A stretch of DNA of 40,596 nt from Candidatus Gastranaerophilales bacterium (GCA_947624975.1 CANQMP010000015.1:1-40596); one strand, 5' to 3'; shown: positions 22,823-31,231, counted from the stretch's first letter. The notes: a model not told the origin generated them from the sequence alone. Numbers and translations: made by a program.

Positions 22823-23852
22823 ACGGTTTTATCAAAAATTTTATCGCTTTTCCGTCAATATGCTGCTGCATAGCCCATTCGACTTTTTCCAACGGCAGAG
22901 TACCCGTTATAAGCTTTTCAACCTCAACATCGCCCGAGGCAATATAATCCAGCGCCATTCTGAAATACTTTGGAGTATGATGAAACACGCTCATGAGCTT
23001 TATATCGCCGTAATGCATTTTTGTCGTGTCAAAAGTTACCGTTGAACCCGATTTACAACCGCCGAAAAAGTGAACTGTACCGCCCGGTCTTACGCAAGAG
23101 AAAATTCTCTCCCAAATTTCGGGCAAACCGACACATTCCACAGCAACATCAAGCCCTTTATGTTCTTCCGTAAAATCCCTAAAGATTTTTTCGGGATTAG
23201 GATATTTTTTTAAATCAACAATTTCATCGGCATGTGCAAATTCTTCCGCCGCTTTTAATTTTATCGGATTTCTGCCGGCAACGATAACTTTTGCACCTTT
23301 CAGTTTCGCAAGCCTTGCAAACATCAAACCGATAGGCCCGATACCGATAATTCCGACCGTCTGACCCGCTTTTATGTCGGTTCTTTCAACCCCGTGAACA
23401 ACATTGGCAAGAGGTTCGCAAAAAGCAGCTTTGTCAAAACTCAAATCATCAGGCAAAATTAACATATTTTTTTGAACAATTCGTGCCGGAACGGTTATAT
23501 ATTCAGCGTATGCACCGTTAAGCAAATTTAGGTTTTCACACAAATTGTACTCGCCTTTTCTGCAATAAAAACATTCACCGCAAGGGGCTGAGTTTGCCGC
23601 AACAACTCTGTCGCCTTCTTTAAAATTCTCGACACCTCTGCCGACTTTCTCGACAATTCCCGCAAATTCATGCCCGAAACCCGACGGTACAGACTTGATT
23701 AAGACGGGATGTCCGCGTCTGAATGTTTTTACGTCAGTTCCGCAAGTTAAAGCGGAAATTACTTTAACCGTAACTTCACCCTGCTCGGGCGGTTTTATCG
23801 GAACTTCTTCAAATTTTATATTCTGTGGGCCGTAATATTGAATAGCTTTCAT
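22821..23852 (-). CDS. Zinc-type medium-chain dehydrogenase (threonine/sorbitol dehydrogenase-like)
   Basis: 343 residues of the MDR superfamily. Catalytic zinc ligands appear in ALTCGTDVKT and GHEFAGIVEKVG, structural zinc cysteines in APCGECFYCRKGEYNLCEN, and the NAD-binding strand in VGIIGIGPIGLMFA. It should oxidise a secondary alcohol or polyol with NAD(P); the substrate is unknown. GGAG precedes the ATG, which overlaps the upstream dehydrogenase stop by four bases. The pair may work on successive or related substrates. Confidence 0.88.
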   Translation of the reverse strand: MKAIQYYGPQNIKFEEVPIKPPEQGEVTVKVISALTCGTDVKTFRRGHPVLIKSVPSGFGHEFAGIVEKVGRGVENFKEGDRVVAANSAPCGECFYCRKGEYNLCENLNLLNGAYAEYITVPARIVQKNMLILPDDLSFDKAAFCEPLANVVHGVERTDIKAGQTVGIIGIGPIGLMFARLAKLKGAKVIVAGRNPIKLKAAEEFAHADEIVDLKKYPNPEKIFRDFTEEHKGLDVAVECVGLPEIWERIFSCVRPGGTVHFFGGCKSGSTVTFDTTKMHYGDIKLMSVFHHTPKYFRMALDYIASGDVEVEKLITGTLPLEKVEWAMQQHIDGKAIKFLIKP

Positions 23853-24835
23853 TGTTTTTCTCCGATTTTTATATAAGCTTTCATAATTCTGTTAGACATT
23901 GTATCATCAAAAGCTTTTTGTATATCATCAAATTCATAAACTGTTGAAATGTCCGCTACATTGACTTTTCCGCTCTTTAAAAGTTCCAGAGAGTCTTTTA
24001 AATCAGCAGGAGAAGGCGAATAACTTCCCGTAACGGTAAGTTCTCTGTAATAAATCTCGTTATTGGGATATGCCGTTTCATCGTGCGGTGTGCTTGAAAA
24101 TACAACGATTTTACCGCCGTTTCGGACATGTTTTAAGGCTGTGGTTAAGGCTTTGTCCGCACCTGATGTCATAAAAATTGCATCCGCTTTAAAATCTTCC
24201 GCCAAAGTCTTAAATGCGTTAATCCCGAAAGATTTCAAAAATTCCACACGTTCGTCAAGTAAATCACACCCGAAAACATTTGTTCCGTACGCTTTCAGAG
24301 CTTGCGCGGTAAGAACTCCGATAGAGCCAAGCCCGATTACAAGTGCCGTGTCGCCATCAAGCAGATTTGAACGCTTAATAGAACGAACGATACAACCCAA
24401 AGGCTCATAAAACGAGGCTTCCTCGCAGGTTAAGTTTTCGGGTTTAAGGTGTGCAACATTTTGTAAATGTTCTTCCGATAAGTAAACATATTCCGAAAAC
24501 CCGCCGGGGATAATGTTTGTCGACTTGAAATGCTCGCACATCGAAACATTTCCATGCCTGCAATAAACACATTTTCCGCAGGGTATGTGGTGAGAAGTAA
24601 CGATTACGTCGCCTTTTTTGAAACCCGTTTCGGAATTTATATCAACGATTTGAGCTACAATTTCGTGACCGAGAACCGTTCCGTCTTTTGAAATTTTATG
24701 AACCAATTTAACTATATCCGAACCGCAAAGTCCGCAGCCCAAAACTTTAACAACAGCACCTTTTCTTCCGTCAAGAGTGATTTTCGGGGTTTCTTTCAAA
24801 ATTATTTTTTCGTTATTTATTACAGCTTTTTTCAT
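23849..24835 (-). CDS. Zinc-type medium-chain dehydrogenase, paralogue of the downstream gene
   Basis: 328 residues. Zinc ligands lie in GCGLCGSDIVK, GHEIVAQIV and PCGKCVYCRHGNVSMCE; the Rossmann motif is VIGLGSIGVLTAQA. It shares the architecture of the downstream dehydrogenase but is clearly diverged, so it is not a recent duplicate. The ATG at 24835 is preferred over 24853 because the chain then begins MKKAVINNEK like other family members. A TGG-TAAAAT extended -10 ends eight bases upstream and there is no Shine-Dalgarno, so a nearly leaderless mRNA is likely. Confidence 0.85.
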   Translation of the reverse strand: MKKAVINNEKIILKETPKITLDGRKGAVVKVLGCGLCGSDIVKLVHKISKDGTVLGHEIVAQIVDINSETGFKKGDVIVTSHHIPCGKCVYCRHGNVSMCEHFKSTNIIPGGFSEYVYLSEEHLQNVAHLKPENLTCEEASFYEPLGCIVRSIKRSNLLDGDTALVIGLGSIGVLTAQALKAYGTNVFGCDLLDERVEFLKSFGINAFKTLAEDFKADAIFMTSGADKALTTALKHVRNGGKIVVFSSTPHDETAYPNNEIYYRELTVTGSYSPSPADLKDSLELLKSGKVNVADISTVYEFDDIQKAFDDTMSNRIMKAYIKIGEKQ

Positions 24836-24843
24836 CCCAAAAA

Positions 24844-24852
24844 ATTTTACCA
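24844..24852 (-). promoter_or_regulatory. Extended -10 promoter of the dehydrogenase pair
   Basis: Minus-strand TGG-TAAAAT, eight bases before the ATG. The -35 region is only T-rich. Only a few bases separate it from the divergent GNAT promoter. Confidence 0.45.
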
Positions 24853-24857
24853 TAAAC

Positions 24858-24886
24858 TTGAAAAGAATAAAAATAAAGTATATAAT
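24858..24886 (+). promoter_or_regulatory. Sigma-70 promoter of the GNAT gene, predicted leaderless
   Basis: TTGAAA (24858-24863), 17-base spacer, TATAAT (24881-24886). The ATG follows after six bases, so the predicted start site is its A. Confidence 0.78.
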
Positions 24887-24892
24887 CAGGAT

Positions 24893-25858
24893 ATGACTAT
24901 CATAAGACGACTTAACTGCTTTGATGCGCCAAAAATTAAAAAAATGATTTCTTACCTTGGAGATGACAGATTTTCACGTGCGATTACGGCAGAGGCATTC
25001 GCGGTTTTACATGCAATTTTTCCGCTAAAATACAAATTTGTTCCCGAGTCGTTCATCCTGCTTGAAAATAATGAAATTCTTGGATTAATTACGATTGCCC
25101 CGACAAACGGAAACCCTTATAAAATAAACATTACACGACTCGTATTTAAACAAAATTTGTATGATGTCGGCAAACAGCTTGTTGAATTTATTGTTGCAAA
25201 ATACGGTGCAAAAGGAGCTATTTCGTTTAATGTTATTGTCGACCAGTCGCACGATGAACTTTTAAATCTTTTCATGCAGGGCTGCGGATTTAGACATTGC
25301 AGTTTTGAAAACCTTTGGAAACTTGATAATTTCGTTCCGCAAATAAACGATATCGCACCTTTCAGACGATGCCAGAACAGTGATTGTAAGGCGGTCGCAA
25401 ATCTTTATAACTCGGAATTGAAAACTCATTACAAATATTCGCTCGCAAGAATTAAAGAAGAATTTAAAGAACCTGTTTTTGCGGGAATGACAAATTTTTA
25501 CAAAAATCGGTACGTTTTGGAAAATTCAGGAAATATTACCGCATATATGTCGATTACGACAAGCGATAATTTTAATTTTATAATTGATATTTCTTTGAAT
25601 AACGGGTTTGAACTGCATTATGATGCGTTAATAAATTTTGCTCTCTCGGAGATTTCCGCCCGTAAAACAAAATTCTGTGCGTTTGTAAAACACAGGCAAT
25701 ACACATTTAATGCTGATGAGTTTGAAAAATATCTTCACGAAAGGAATTTGAACTGCATACAAACTCAATGCGTTCTGGTAAAAGACTTTTACAAACCGCT
25801 GAAACAAACCGAAAGCCCGCTGCAAATTTTTCGGTTCGGAGAATTTTCTTCAAATTAA
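24893..25858 (+). CDS. GNAT-family acetyltransferase, probably with two GNAT folds
   Basis: 321 residues. The N-terminal half (LLENNEILGLITIAP, strands then KQLVEFIVAKYGAKG and MQGCGFRHC) has the beta4-alpha3 layout of GNAT domains. The C-terminal half (CQNSDCKAVANLYNSEL...) starts like a second one. The acetyl-CoA loop is degenerate, so activity is uncertain. The true start is the ATG at 24893; the frame extends upstream through the divergent promoter but has no start signal there. AGGA is too close to the ATG for a normal Shine-Dalgarno, consistent with a leaderless mRNA. Confidence 0.75.
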   Translation: MTIIRRLNCFDAPKIKKMISYLGDDRFSRAITAEAFAVLHAIFPLKYKFVPESFILLENNEILGLITIAPTNGNPYKINITRLVFKQNLYDVGKQLVEFIVAKYGAKGAISFNVIVDQSHDELLNLFMQGCGFRHCSFENLWKLDNFVPQINDIAPFRRCQNSDCKAVANLYNSELKTHYKYSLARIKEEFKEPVFAGMTNFYKNRYVLENSGNITAYMSITTSDNFNFIIDISLNNGFELHYDALINFALSEISARKTKFCAFVKHRQYTFNADEFEKYLHERNLNCIQTQCVLVKDFYKPLKQTESPLQIFRFGEFSSN

Positions 25859-25876
25859 ACGATTTATTTTTATTTG

Positions 25877-25885
25877 TGTTAAAAT
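25877..25885 (+). promoter_or_regulatory. Candidate extended -10 promoter of the YhaM-like gene
   Basis: TGT-TAAAAT, 25 bases before the ATG, leaving AAAAAGGAA in the leader. No -35 box is evident. Confidence 0.4.
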
Positions 25886-25910
25886 TTTTTTATATAAAAA
25901 GGAATTGCTA

Positions 25911-26747
25911 ATGTTTGATACAAATGTTGATTATGAAGTCGTAATATTTTCCATAGGCGACACCAAAGCCGGAACCAAAATGGGAAAACTTCAGTTGAAA
26001 AACCTCTCCGATAATTCGCTTTTAAACTGTATTCTCTGGGAAGAAACTTTAAACCGCTTCGACAGTAAAATTTTCCGAACAGGCAATATCGTGAGAATTG
26101 TTTCCGCATCGTTTAACGAAAAATTTAACAACTGCCTTGTATCTGCTCTCGCACTCGTAAAAGAGGCAAAAACAGGCTTGGATGAACGGGAAAGAGAAGA
26201 AGCTTACGCAGAATTGGTCGGCTATTTCGATAAAATTGAAGATGAAAAACTTAATAAGTTTTTGACAACGTTTTTTATGGAGCATAAAGAAAAAATTAAA
26301 ATTACTCCTGCGGCAAAATTAATGCACCATAACTATATCGGCGGGTTGATGGTTCATATTCTCGAATGCCTTAAATATGCACAAATAAACATGGAAGCAT
26401 CGAATTACAGATTTAACCGTGACCATATACTTGCAGCTTGTATTCTGCACGATATAGGAAAAATCTTTGAGTACACCATTGATTTGGAAACGGGACTGAT
26501 AGATTACGATGAAAACTTTAGAAAAGAATGGTTAACACATTCGCAATACGGGTTTACGATTTGCATGTCAAACGGATTTAAAGAAGTTGCCAAAATGATA
26601 GCCGCACACCACGGAAGAAGTGATTGGGGTGCGATAATTGATTTGGATCAGAAAGACATTGAACCCGAACTGTATTTTATCCATCTTGTTGATAATTTGT
26701 CGGCGAAGTTCGGCAAAATAAACGTAAAATATTTGGAAGGGGTGTAA
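25911..26747 (+). CDS. YhaM-like 3'-5' exoribonuclease (OB fold plus HD domain)
   Basis: 278 residues. The N-terminal 80 residues form an OB-like beta domain (GKLQLKNLSDNSLLNCILW), followed by an HD phosphohydrolase domain with HHNYIGGLMVHILECL, CILHDIGKIFEY (the HD pair), HSQYGFTICMS and IAAHHGRSDWG. This is the order seen in YhaM, which trims RNA or single-stranded DNA from the 3' end. The metal ligands are intact. The ATG at 25911 has AAGGAA upstream, while an in-frame TTG at 25905 is poorer. First gene of a nucleotide-related run with the two thymidylate kinase-like genes. Confidence 0.85.
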   Translation: MFDTNVDYEVVIFSIGDTKAGTKMGKLQLKNLSDNSLLNCILWEETLNRFDSKIFRTGNIVRIVSASFNEKFNNCLVSALALVKEAKTGLDEREREEAYAELVGYFDKIEDEKLNKFLTTFFMEHKEKIKITPAAKLMHHNYIGGLMVHILECLKYAQINMEASNYRFNRDHILAACILHDIGKIFEYTIDLETGLIDYDENFRKEWLTHSQYGFTICMSNGFKEVAKMIAAHHGRSDWGAIIDLDQKDIEPELYFIHLVDNLSAKFGKINVKYLEGV

Positions 26748-26751
26748 GATT

Positions 26752-27438
26752 TTGTCAAAACTCACCGAAAAACACAACTATAAAGGCACATTGATTTGTG
26801 TGGAAGGTATAGACGGGTCGGGTAAATCCACTCAACTGGCACTTTTGCGTGACTGGTTAAAATCTATCGGACAGGATGTAATTTTTACCGAATGGAATTC
26901 GTCCGAACTTATCAGCCAGACCACAAAACTTGCGAAAAAGAAAAATATGCTTTCTCCTCGGACTTTTTCACTTTTGCATGCCGTGGATTTTGCAGACAGA
27001 CTTAAACAGGTCATCGACCCTGCCTTGAAAGCAGGATTTATCGTACTTGCGGACAGGTACGCTTACACGGCTTTTGCAAGAGATGTGGCAAGAGGCGTTG
27101 ATGCAAAATGGGTCAGAAATGTTTATAACTTCGCCATAAAACCCGATTTGGCAATATATTTTGACATTAACCCGAAAGAATCCATGGAAAGAATTTGTGC
27201 TAACCGTGCTCCAAAATTCTACGAGGCAGGCATGGATTTGAAATTGAGCAGTGACCCCTATGAAAGCTACATGATTTTTCAGGGCAGAGTAATAAAAGAA
27301 TATCAGAAAATGGTTAAAGAATTCGGACTCGTTAAACTCGATGCGATGGATACAATTCATTCAAAACAAGTTACCATAAGGAAAATGCTCAAAGAAGTTC
27401 TAAAAGAAAAAGGAGTGGACTTGAATGACGAAATTTAA
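26752..27438 (+). CDS. tmk: Thymidylate kinase-like protein, first of a tandem pair
   Basis: 228 residues with the Tmk fold: P-loop EGIDGSGKSTQL, the dTMP-side DRYAYTAFARDV motif, and IYFDINP. Tmk phosphorylates dTMP to dTDP. The segment after the P-loop (FTEWNSSELISQTTKLAKKK) and the lid region (SMERICANRAPKFYEAGMDL) differ from classic Tmk, where DRYxxSxxAYQ is usual; here it is DRYxxTxxARD. So the substrate may be another nucleoside monophosphate. The start is TTG with GGAAGGGG upstream. It overlaps the next paralogue by 14 bases. Confidence 0.75.
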   Translation: MSKLTEKHNYKGTLICVEGIDGSGKSTQLALLRDWLKSIGQDVIFTEWNSSELISQTTKLAKKKNMLSPRTFSLLHAVDFADRLKQVIDPALKAGFIVLADRYAYTAFARDVARGVDAKWVRNVYNFAIKPDLAIYFDINPKESMERICANRAPKFYEAGMDLKLSSDPYESYMIFQGRVIKEYQKMVKEFGLVKLDAMDTIHSKQVTIRKMLKEVLKEKGVDLNDEI

Positions 27439-28096
27439 AACAAAAAACGGATATGACGGTTTACTCATAGTAATAGAAGGTACTGACGGGTCGGGAAAAT
27501 CCACCCAGCTTGAACTTTTGAAAAAATCAATTCAGGCACAGTCTTACGGTGTAATGGTTTCCGAGTGGAAAACCTCAAGACTTATTGCAGGTGTAATTGA
27601 TGATGCAAAAGACCGAAACCTGCTTAACGCAACGACTTACAGCCTTTTGTATGCCGCAGATTTCGCAGACAGGCTGGAAAACCAGATTATTCCCGCATTA
27701 AAATCGGGATTTATTGTTCTTTTGGACAGATACTATTACACGGCACTGGCACGTGACGTGGTCAGAGGTCAGGATATCGAATGGGTTAAAAACCTTTACG
27801 GCTACGCACCCGAGCCTGATTTGGTATTCTATCTTGACATGCCAGTTGATGTCTTGCTTAAACGAATTATCGGCACAACAGGTTTGGATTTTTATGAAAG
27901 CGGCAGAGATGTCGGATTTTCAACCGATTTTTACAAGTCTTTTGAAATTTATCAGAAAAAATGCCTTGAACAGTACAACAATATGAAATCCGAGTTTAAT
28001 TTTAAAAGCATTGACGGGACAAAATCCATCAAAGAAATTCATTCCGTTATGAGCGAAGAAGTACAAAAACTCCTTAATTCAGGTGTTTTGCAATAA
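27425..28096 (+). CDS. tmk: Thymidylate kinase-like protein, second of a tandem pair
   Basis: 223 residues, collinear with the upstream protein: EGTDGSGKSTQL, SEWKTSRLI, DRYYYTALARDVVRG and VFYLDMPVDVLLKRI. The two proteins align over their whole length but differ at well over half the positions by eye, so the duplication is old. Both keep the P-loop and the DRY motif. AAAGGAG lies ahead of the ATG, inside the upstream gene. Either could be the essential dTMP kinase; the other may act on another nucleotide, or the two may form a heterodimer. Confidence 0.75.
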   Translation: MTKFKTKNGYDGLLIVIEGTDGSGKSTQLELLKKSIQAQSYGVMVSEWKTSRLIAGVIDDAKDRNLLNATTYSLLYAADFADRLENQIIPALKSGFIVLLDRYYYTALARDVVRGQDIEWVKNLYGYAPEPDLVFYLDMPVDVLLKRIIGTTGLDFYESGRDVGFSTDFYKSFEIYQKKCLEQYNNMKSEFNFKSIDGTKSIKEIHSVMSEEVQKLLNSGVLQ

Positions 28097-28148
28097 TTTC
28101 GTATAAACAGATGTGTACAATTTCAAAAAAATCATTATTATAAACAGT

Positions 28149-28673
28149 ATGAAAAAGTTTTTTCTTACAATTTTTACCGTTATTTTATGCTGTAACGTCG
28201 GATTTTGCGAGGATTTGTGGGACAATTTCGGTGACACAAATGTCTACGGGCAGCAGAGCGTTACAGACGACGAGTTTGAAAAAGCCTTAGAAAGCAAGCA
28301 AAAAAAGAAAAATAAGAAAAATAAAAATGTTCCGAAAGGAGAAAATTTCTCTCAAAGCAACGAAACGCAGGCTATTATTGATAAATCAAAAGAACCTTTA
28401 ATTCTGTTAATTCCAGTTGCTTTAAAATTTAAGGATGCGGAAATTCCTATCGGGCATTACGAAGTTGAAGGGGTCAAAGAGGACGGAAATATTTATTTCA
28501 AACTCTATCAGGCACATCACCTTATCGCAAAAATTCCCGCACAGGAAACTAACGACGATTTTGGCGAGCCGACTATAAATTTTGTTAAGCTTTTACCGCA
28601 CGGAAATTATCATGTGCAAATAATTTTCGGCGGAATGGATTTTAACGCTTATTCAATTATTGACATGGAATAA
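28149..28673 (+). CDS. Secreted hypothetical protein
   Basis: 174 residues. The N-terminus MKKFFLTIFTVILCCNVGFC is a clear Sec signal sequence; cysteines near its end leave open whether it is a lipoprotein. A lysine-rich spacer (KQKKKNKKNKN) follows, then a beta-rich domain from about residue 80 (LILLIPVALKFKDAEIPIGH). The domain is not recognised. An upstream GTG at 28113 is rejected because it lacks a ribosome binding site and would bury the signal peptide. TATTAT seven bases before the ATG suggests a possible leaderless start. Its last codons contain the -35 box of deoB. Confidence 0.78.
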   Translation: MKKFFLTIFTVILCCNVGFCEDLWDNFGDTNVYGQQSVTDDEFEKALESKQKKKNKKNKNVPKGENFSQSNETQAIIDKSKEPLILLIPVALKFKDAEIPIGHYEVEGVKEDGNIYFKLYQAHHLIAKIPAQETNDDFGEPTINFVKLLPHGNYHVQIIFGGMDFNAYSIIDME

Positions 28674-28688
28674 ACAAATTGGTAAAAT
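28660..28688 (+). promoter_or_regulatory. Consensus sigma-70 promoter of deoB, predicted leaderless
   Basis: TTGACA (28660-28665), 17-base spacer, TGG-extended TAAAAT (28683-28688), then seven bases to the ATG. The -35 box is perfect and lies in the last codons of the upstream gene. No Shine-Dalgarno is present. Confidence 0.82.
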
Positions 28689-28695
28689 CGAAGTT

Positions 28696-29871
28696 ATGAA
28701 AAGGACGATAATTTTAGTAATAGATTCTATGGGCATAGGTGCAATGGAGGACTGCAGGGATTTCGGCGATGTTCCCGAATGCAACACGCTCAAAAATGTG
28801 TGCAAATTTAACGGCGGACTAAGAGTCCCGAATATGCAGAAAATGGGATTAGGCAATATTCAAGACTTTGCGGGAATTGCCCGTGTTGAAAACCCCGTTG
28901 CAAAATACGGCACGATGATAGAAAAATCCAAAGGCAAAGACACAACAACAGGTCACTGGGAAATGGCAGGTCTGATTTCCGAAAACCCTTTTTCCACTTA
29001 TCCGAACGGATTTCCCCAAGAACTTATTGAAAAATTTATACAAGAAACGGACTGCAAAGGAGTTTTGGCAAACCGTCCCGCAAGCGGTACTGCGATTATT
29101 GCGGAATTATATAAAGAACATCACGAAACAAAATTTCCCATAGTTTATACAAGTGCCGACAGTGTTTTTCAGATAGCTGTTGACACGGATTTAATCCCGC
29201 TTGAAACGCTCTATAAGTGGTGTGAAAAGGCAAGGAAAATTCTTGATGGAGGCGGTTACAATGTTTCAAGAGTAATTGCAAGACCTTACAAGCTTATTGA
29301 CGGCACTCCGACGAGAATTTCAAAAGACAGACGGGATTATTCAATGGTTCCCTCGCACACGATTTTAAACGATATTAAAGATAAAGGCGGAAAAGTTATC
29401 GGTATCGGAAAAATTGAAGATATTTTTTCAAAGTCCGGTATCACGCACGCCGTTCATACGGGTTCTAATAAAGAAGGTCTTGAACTGACTCTGAAAGCCG
29501 TTAAAAACGAATTGGATTTGGAAAAAATTTCTTATGAAAAAGGTAAAACTTACAGCGATTTTTCGCTAATTTTTACAAATCTAGTTGACACGGATATGCT
29601 TTACGGGCATAGAAACGACGCTAAAGGCTACGGTAAGGCGATAGAAGAAGTTGACAGTTACGTTGATGATATAGTTCAAGCTATGGACAATGAAGATTTG
29701 TTGATAATAACCGCCGACCACGGGTGCGACCCCACGGTTGAAGGCACTGACCATACAAGAGAAAAAGTTCCCGTGCTTGTATATTCAAAAAATATAAAGC
29801 CTGAAAATCTCGGTGTCATTGAAGGGTTTGACTATGTCGCAAATCAGGTTAAAAAACATCTTTTAGCATGA
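28696..29871 (+). CDS. deoB: Phosphopentomutase
   Basis: 391 residues, normal for DeoB, which interconverts (deoxy)ribose-1-phosphate and -5-phosphate in nucleoside salvage. Motifs of the alkaline phosphatase superfamily are visible: IDSMGIGAMED (metal Asp), GKDTTTGHWEM (phosphorylated Thr), NLVDTDMLYGHRND, ITADHGCDPT and GTDHTREKVP. The start at 28696 gives MKRTIILVID, the usual N-terminus. It ends 13 bases before the convergent fucosyltransferase gene, with no hairpin terminator between. Confidence 0.95.
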   Translation: MKRTIILVIDSMGIGAMEDCRDFGDVPECNTLKNVCKFNGGLRVPNMQKMGLGNIQDFAGIARVENPVAKYGTMIEKSKGKDTTTGHWEMAGLISENPFSTYPNGFPQELIEKFIQETDCKGVLANRPASGTAIIAELYKEHHETKFPIVYTSADSVFQIAVDTDLIPLETLYKWCEKARKILDGGGYNVSRVIARPYKLIDGTPTRISKDRRDYSMVPSHTILNDIKDKGGKVIGIGKIEDIFSKSGITHAVHTGSNKEGLELTLKAVKNELDLEKISYEKGKTYSDFSLIFTNLVDTDMLYGHRNDAKGYGKAIEEVDSYVDDIVQAMDNEDLLIITADHGCDPTVEGTDHTREKVPVLVYSKNIKPENLGVIEGFDYVANQVKKHLLA

Positions 29872-29884
29872 CGATATAATATAT

Positions 29885-30883
29885 TCAAATATTTTTGGCT
29901 TTGATTTTATGCCATTCAGGGCATAGTATATCCGTCTTGTTAAATAACCAGGGGTCGGGTGCTACAATTATTTTGTTCGGATTTTCATTCAACCATGCAG
30001 CCCACCATGAAAATGTAGAATTAGGAATTATTGCGTGCTTGCATAATTTCATTAATTCCAAATCCAATACTATTTTATTCGGATTATTTTTCCCGATATC
30101 AACAAAAATCAATTCAGTATCGGGTTCAATATCAAAATTTTCTTTTATATATTGAATGTCATCGCTGAATACAAAAAATTTTGGATTATCAACTTTAGAT
30201 TTTATATACTTTATGGCTTCTTGTTGATAAGAAAAACTCAACATCCATCCCAGTCGTCTGTAATCTTTACATACCCTGAAGTTTAACAATACCGAGTTTG
30301 AATTTTCTATTTGTTCTTTCATCGCAAGATATTCGATGTCAAAAGGAATTTTTGTTTTAAAATCCGACAAAAGTTCATCTCTTATATCTTTGAAATATTT
30401 TTCGGTTTGAAAAAAGCCGAAATAGTATAACGCATCTTCTTTAAAAACATTTTCATCATAGAAAAATGATTCTTTTTCAAAGTATTTATCTTTGTCAGGA
30501 AGCATTTTATTGTAATCAGTCTGACTTGTATCGGTTTTAATATCGTAATATCTGTCTAACACATATTTATTAAATTCTATTTTTGACGAAATATCGTAAA
30601 CAACTTTTTTATTTTTGACTTCGGCAAGTTTTTTTGCAAATGCATGGATGAACATTTGATTACCTAACCTGCCAAGCATTCTTACATAAAGGGTTTTATC
30701 TTTTGTGTTATCTTTTATCAGAAGTCTAATATTTTCACGGAAATCAGAGATTATATCATCAATTATCTTTGGGGAAATAAATTTTAGTGATATTGCTAAT
30801 CCGAAAAATCTTATTTTCAAACGAATCTGATTTTTTGGTTGTGTAAAAATCAGTTGGGTTTCAATATTAATCAGTTTTGGCAT
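29885..30883 (-). CDS. GT11-family alpha-1,2-fucosyltransferase-like glycosyltransferase
   Basis: 332 residues. RMLGRLGNQMFIHAFAKKLA and the C-terminal HAIIPNSTFSWWAAWLN are signatures of GT11 enzymes that add fucose from GDP-fucose to surface glycans. The donor-binding region, normally HxRRGDY, reads LNFRVCKDYRRLGW, so the usual His and second Arg are absent and specificity may differ. No signal peptide; a cytoplasmic or membrane-associated enzyme is expected. GGAGG lies very close to the ATG, with AAGGAG further upstream. It stands alone among housekeeping genes. Confidence 0.82.
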   Translation of the reverse strand: MPKLINIETQLIFTQPKNQIRLKIRFFGLAISLKFISPKIIDDIISDFRENIRLLIKDNTKDKTLYVRMLGRLGNQMFIHAFAKKLAEVKNKKVVYDISSKIEFNKYVLDRYYDIKTDTSQTDYNKMLPDKDKYFEKESFFYDENVFKEDALYYFGFFQTEKYFKDIRDELLSDFKTKIPFDIEYLAMKEQIENSNSVLLNFRVCKDYRRLGWMLSFSYQQEAIKYIKSKVDNPKFFVFSDDIQYIKENFDIEPDTELIFVDIGKNNPNKIVLDLELMKLCKHAIIPNSTFSWWAAWLNENPNKIIVAPDPWLFNKTDILCPEWHKIKAKNI

Positions 30884-30931
30884 TTTCCTCCAAAATTAAT
30901 CTCCTTAAAAATTATTTGTCATTATAGTTAA

Positions 30932-30960
30932 ATATTAGTTGAAATAGTTAAAAATGTCAA
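30932..30960 (-). promoter_or_regulatory. Sigma-70 promoter of the fucosyltransferase gene
   Basis: Minus-strand TTGACA (30955-30960), 17-base spacer, TAATAT (30932-30937). A leader of about 40 bases follows. Confidence 0.7.
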
Positions 30961-30980
30961 TATTATTTTTGAATACCTTA

Positions 30981-30986
30981 TATAAT
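30981..30986 (+). promoter_or_regulatory. -10 box of the HTH gene, predicted leaderless
   Basis: TATAAT, six bases before the ATG, with no Shine-Dalgarno. A -35 box is not clear. Confidence 0.5.
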
Positions 30987-30992
30987 GAATGT

Positions 30993-31220
30993 ATGGATAC
31001 CAGAGAACAATTAAAACATTTACTTCTTACTAAAAATATGACTATGACCGAATTGTGTCGTAAAATGTCGCAGAGATTAAATAAAGTTTATACAATTCAT
31101 AATATATCCGGTAAACTTAAAAGAAATACAATAAAATATAATGAAATAATAATGTTGTATGATATTTTAGGTTATGAACTTGTAGTAAGAGAAAAACAAA
31201 ACAGACAATATTTCAGATAA
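30993..31220 (+). CDS. Small helix-turn-helix protein
   Basis: 75 residues beginning MDTREQLKHLLLTKNMTMTE. The segment LLLTKNMTMTELCRKMSQ resembles the first helices of an XRE/Cro-type HTH, followed by IHNISGKLKRNTIKYNEI, and the chain ends with the basic VVREKQNRQYFR. It probably binds DNA, but a target cannot be named. The divergent fucosyltransferase promoter is a candidate target by position. The start at 30993 follows TATAAT by six bases; the upstream extension is unlikely. Confidence 0.65.
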   Translation: MDTREQLKHLLLTKNMTMTELCRKMSQRLNKVYTIHNISGKLKRNTIKYNEIIMLYDILGYELVVREKQNRQYFR

Positions 31221-31231
31221 AATTTTGCATG

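Noticed and set aside
24063-24410. 115-codon plus-strand frame opposite the dehydrogenase gene
   Set aside because: It lies wholly antisense to a well-supported dehydrogenase, and its translation resembles no protein.
26752-28096. The two Tmk-like genes as one frameshifted gene
   Set aside because: Each encodes a complete collinear protein with its own P-loop, DRY motif and ribosome binding site.
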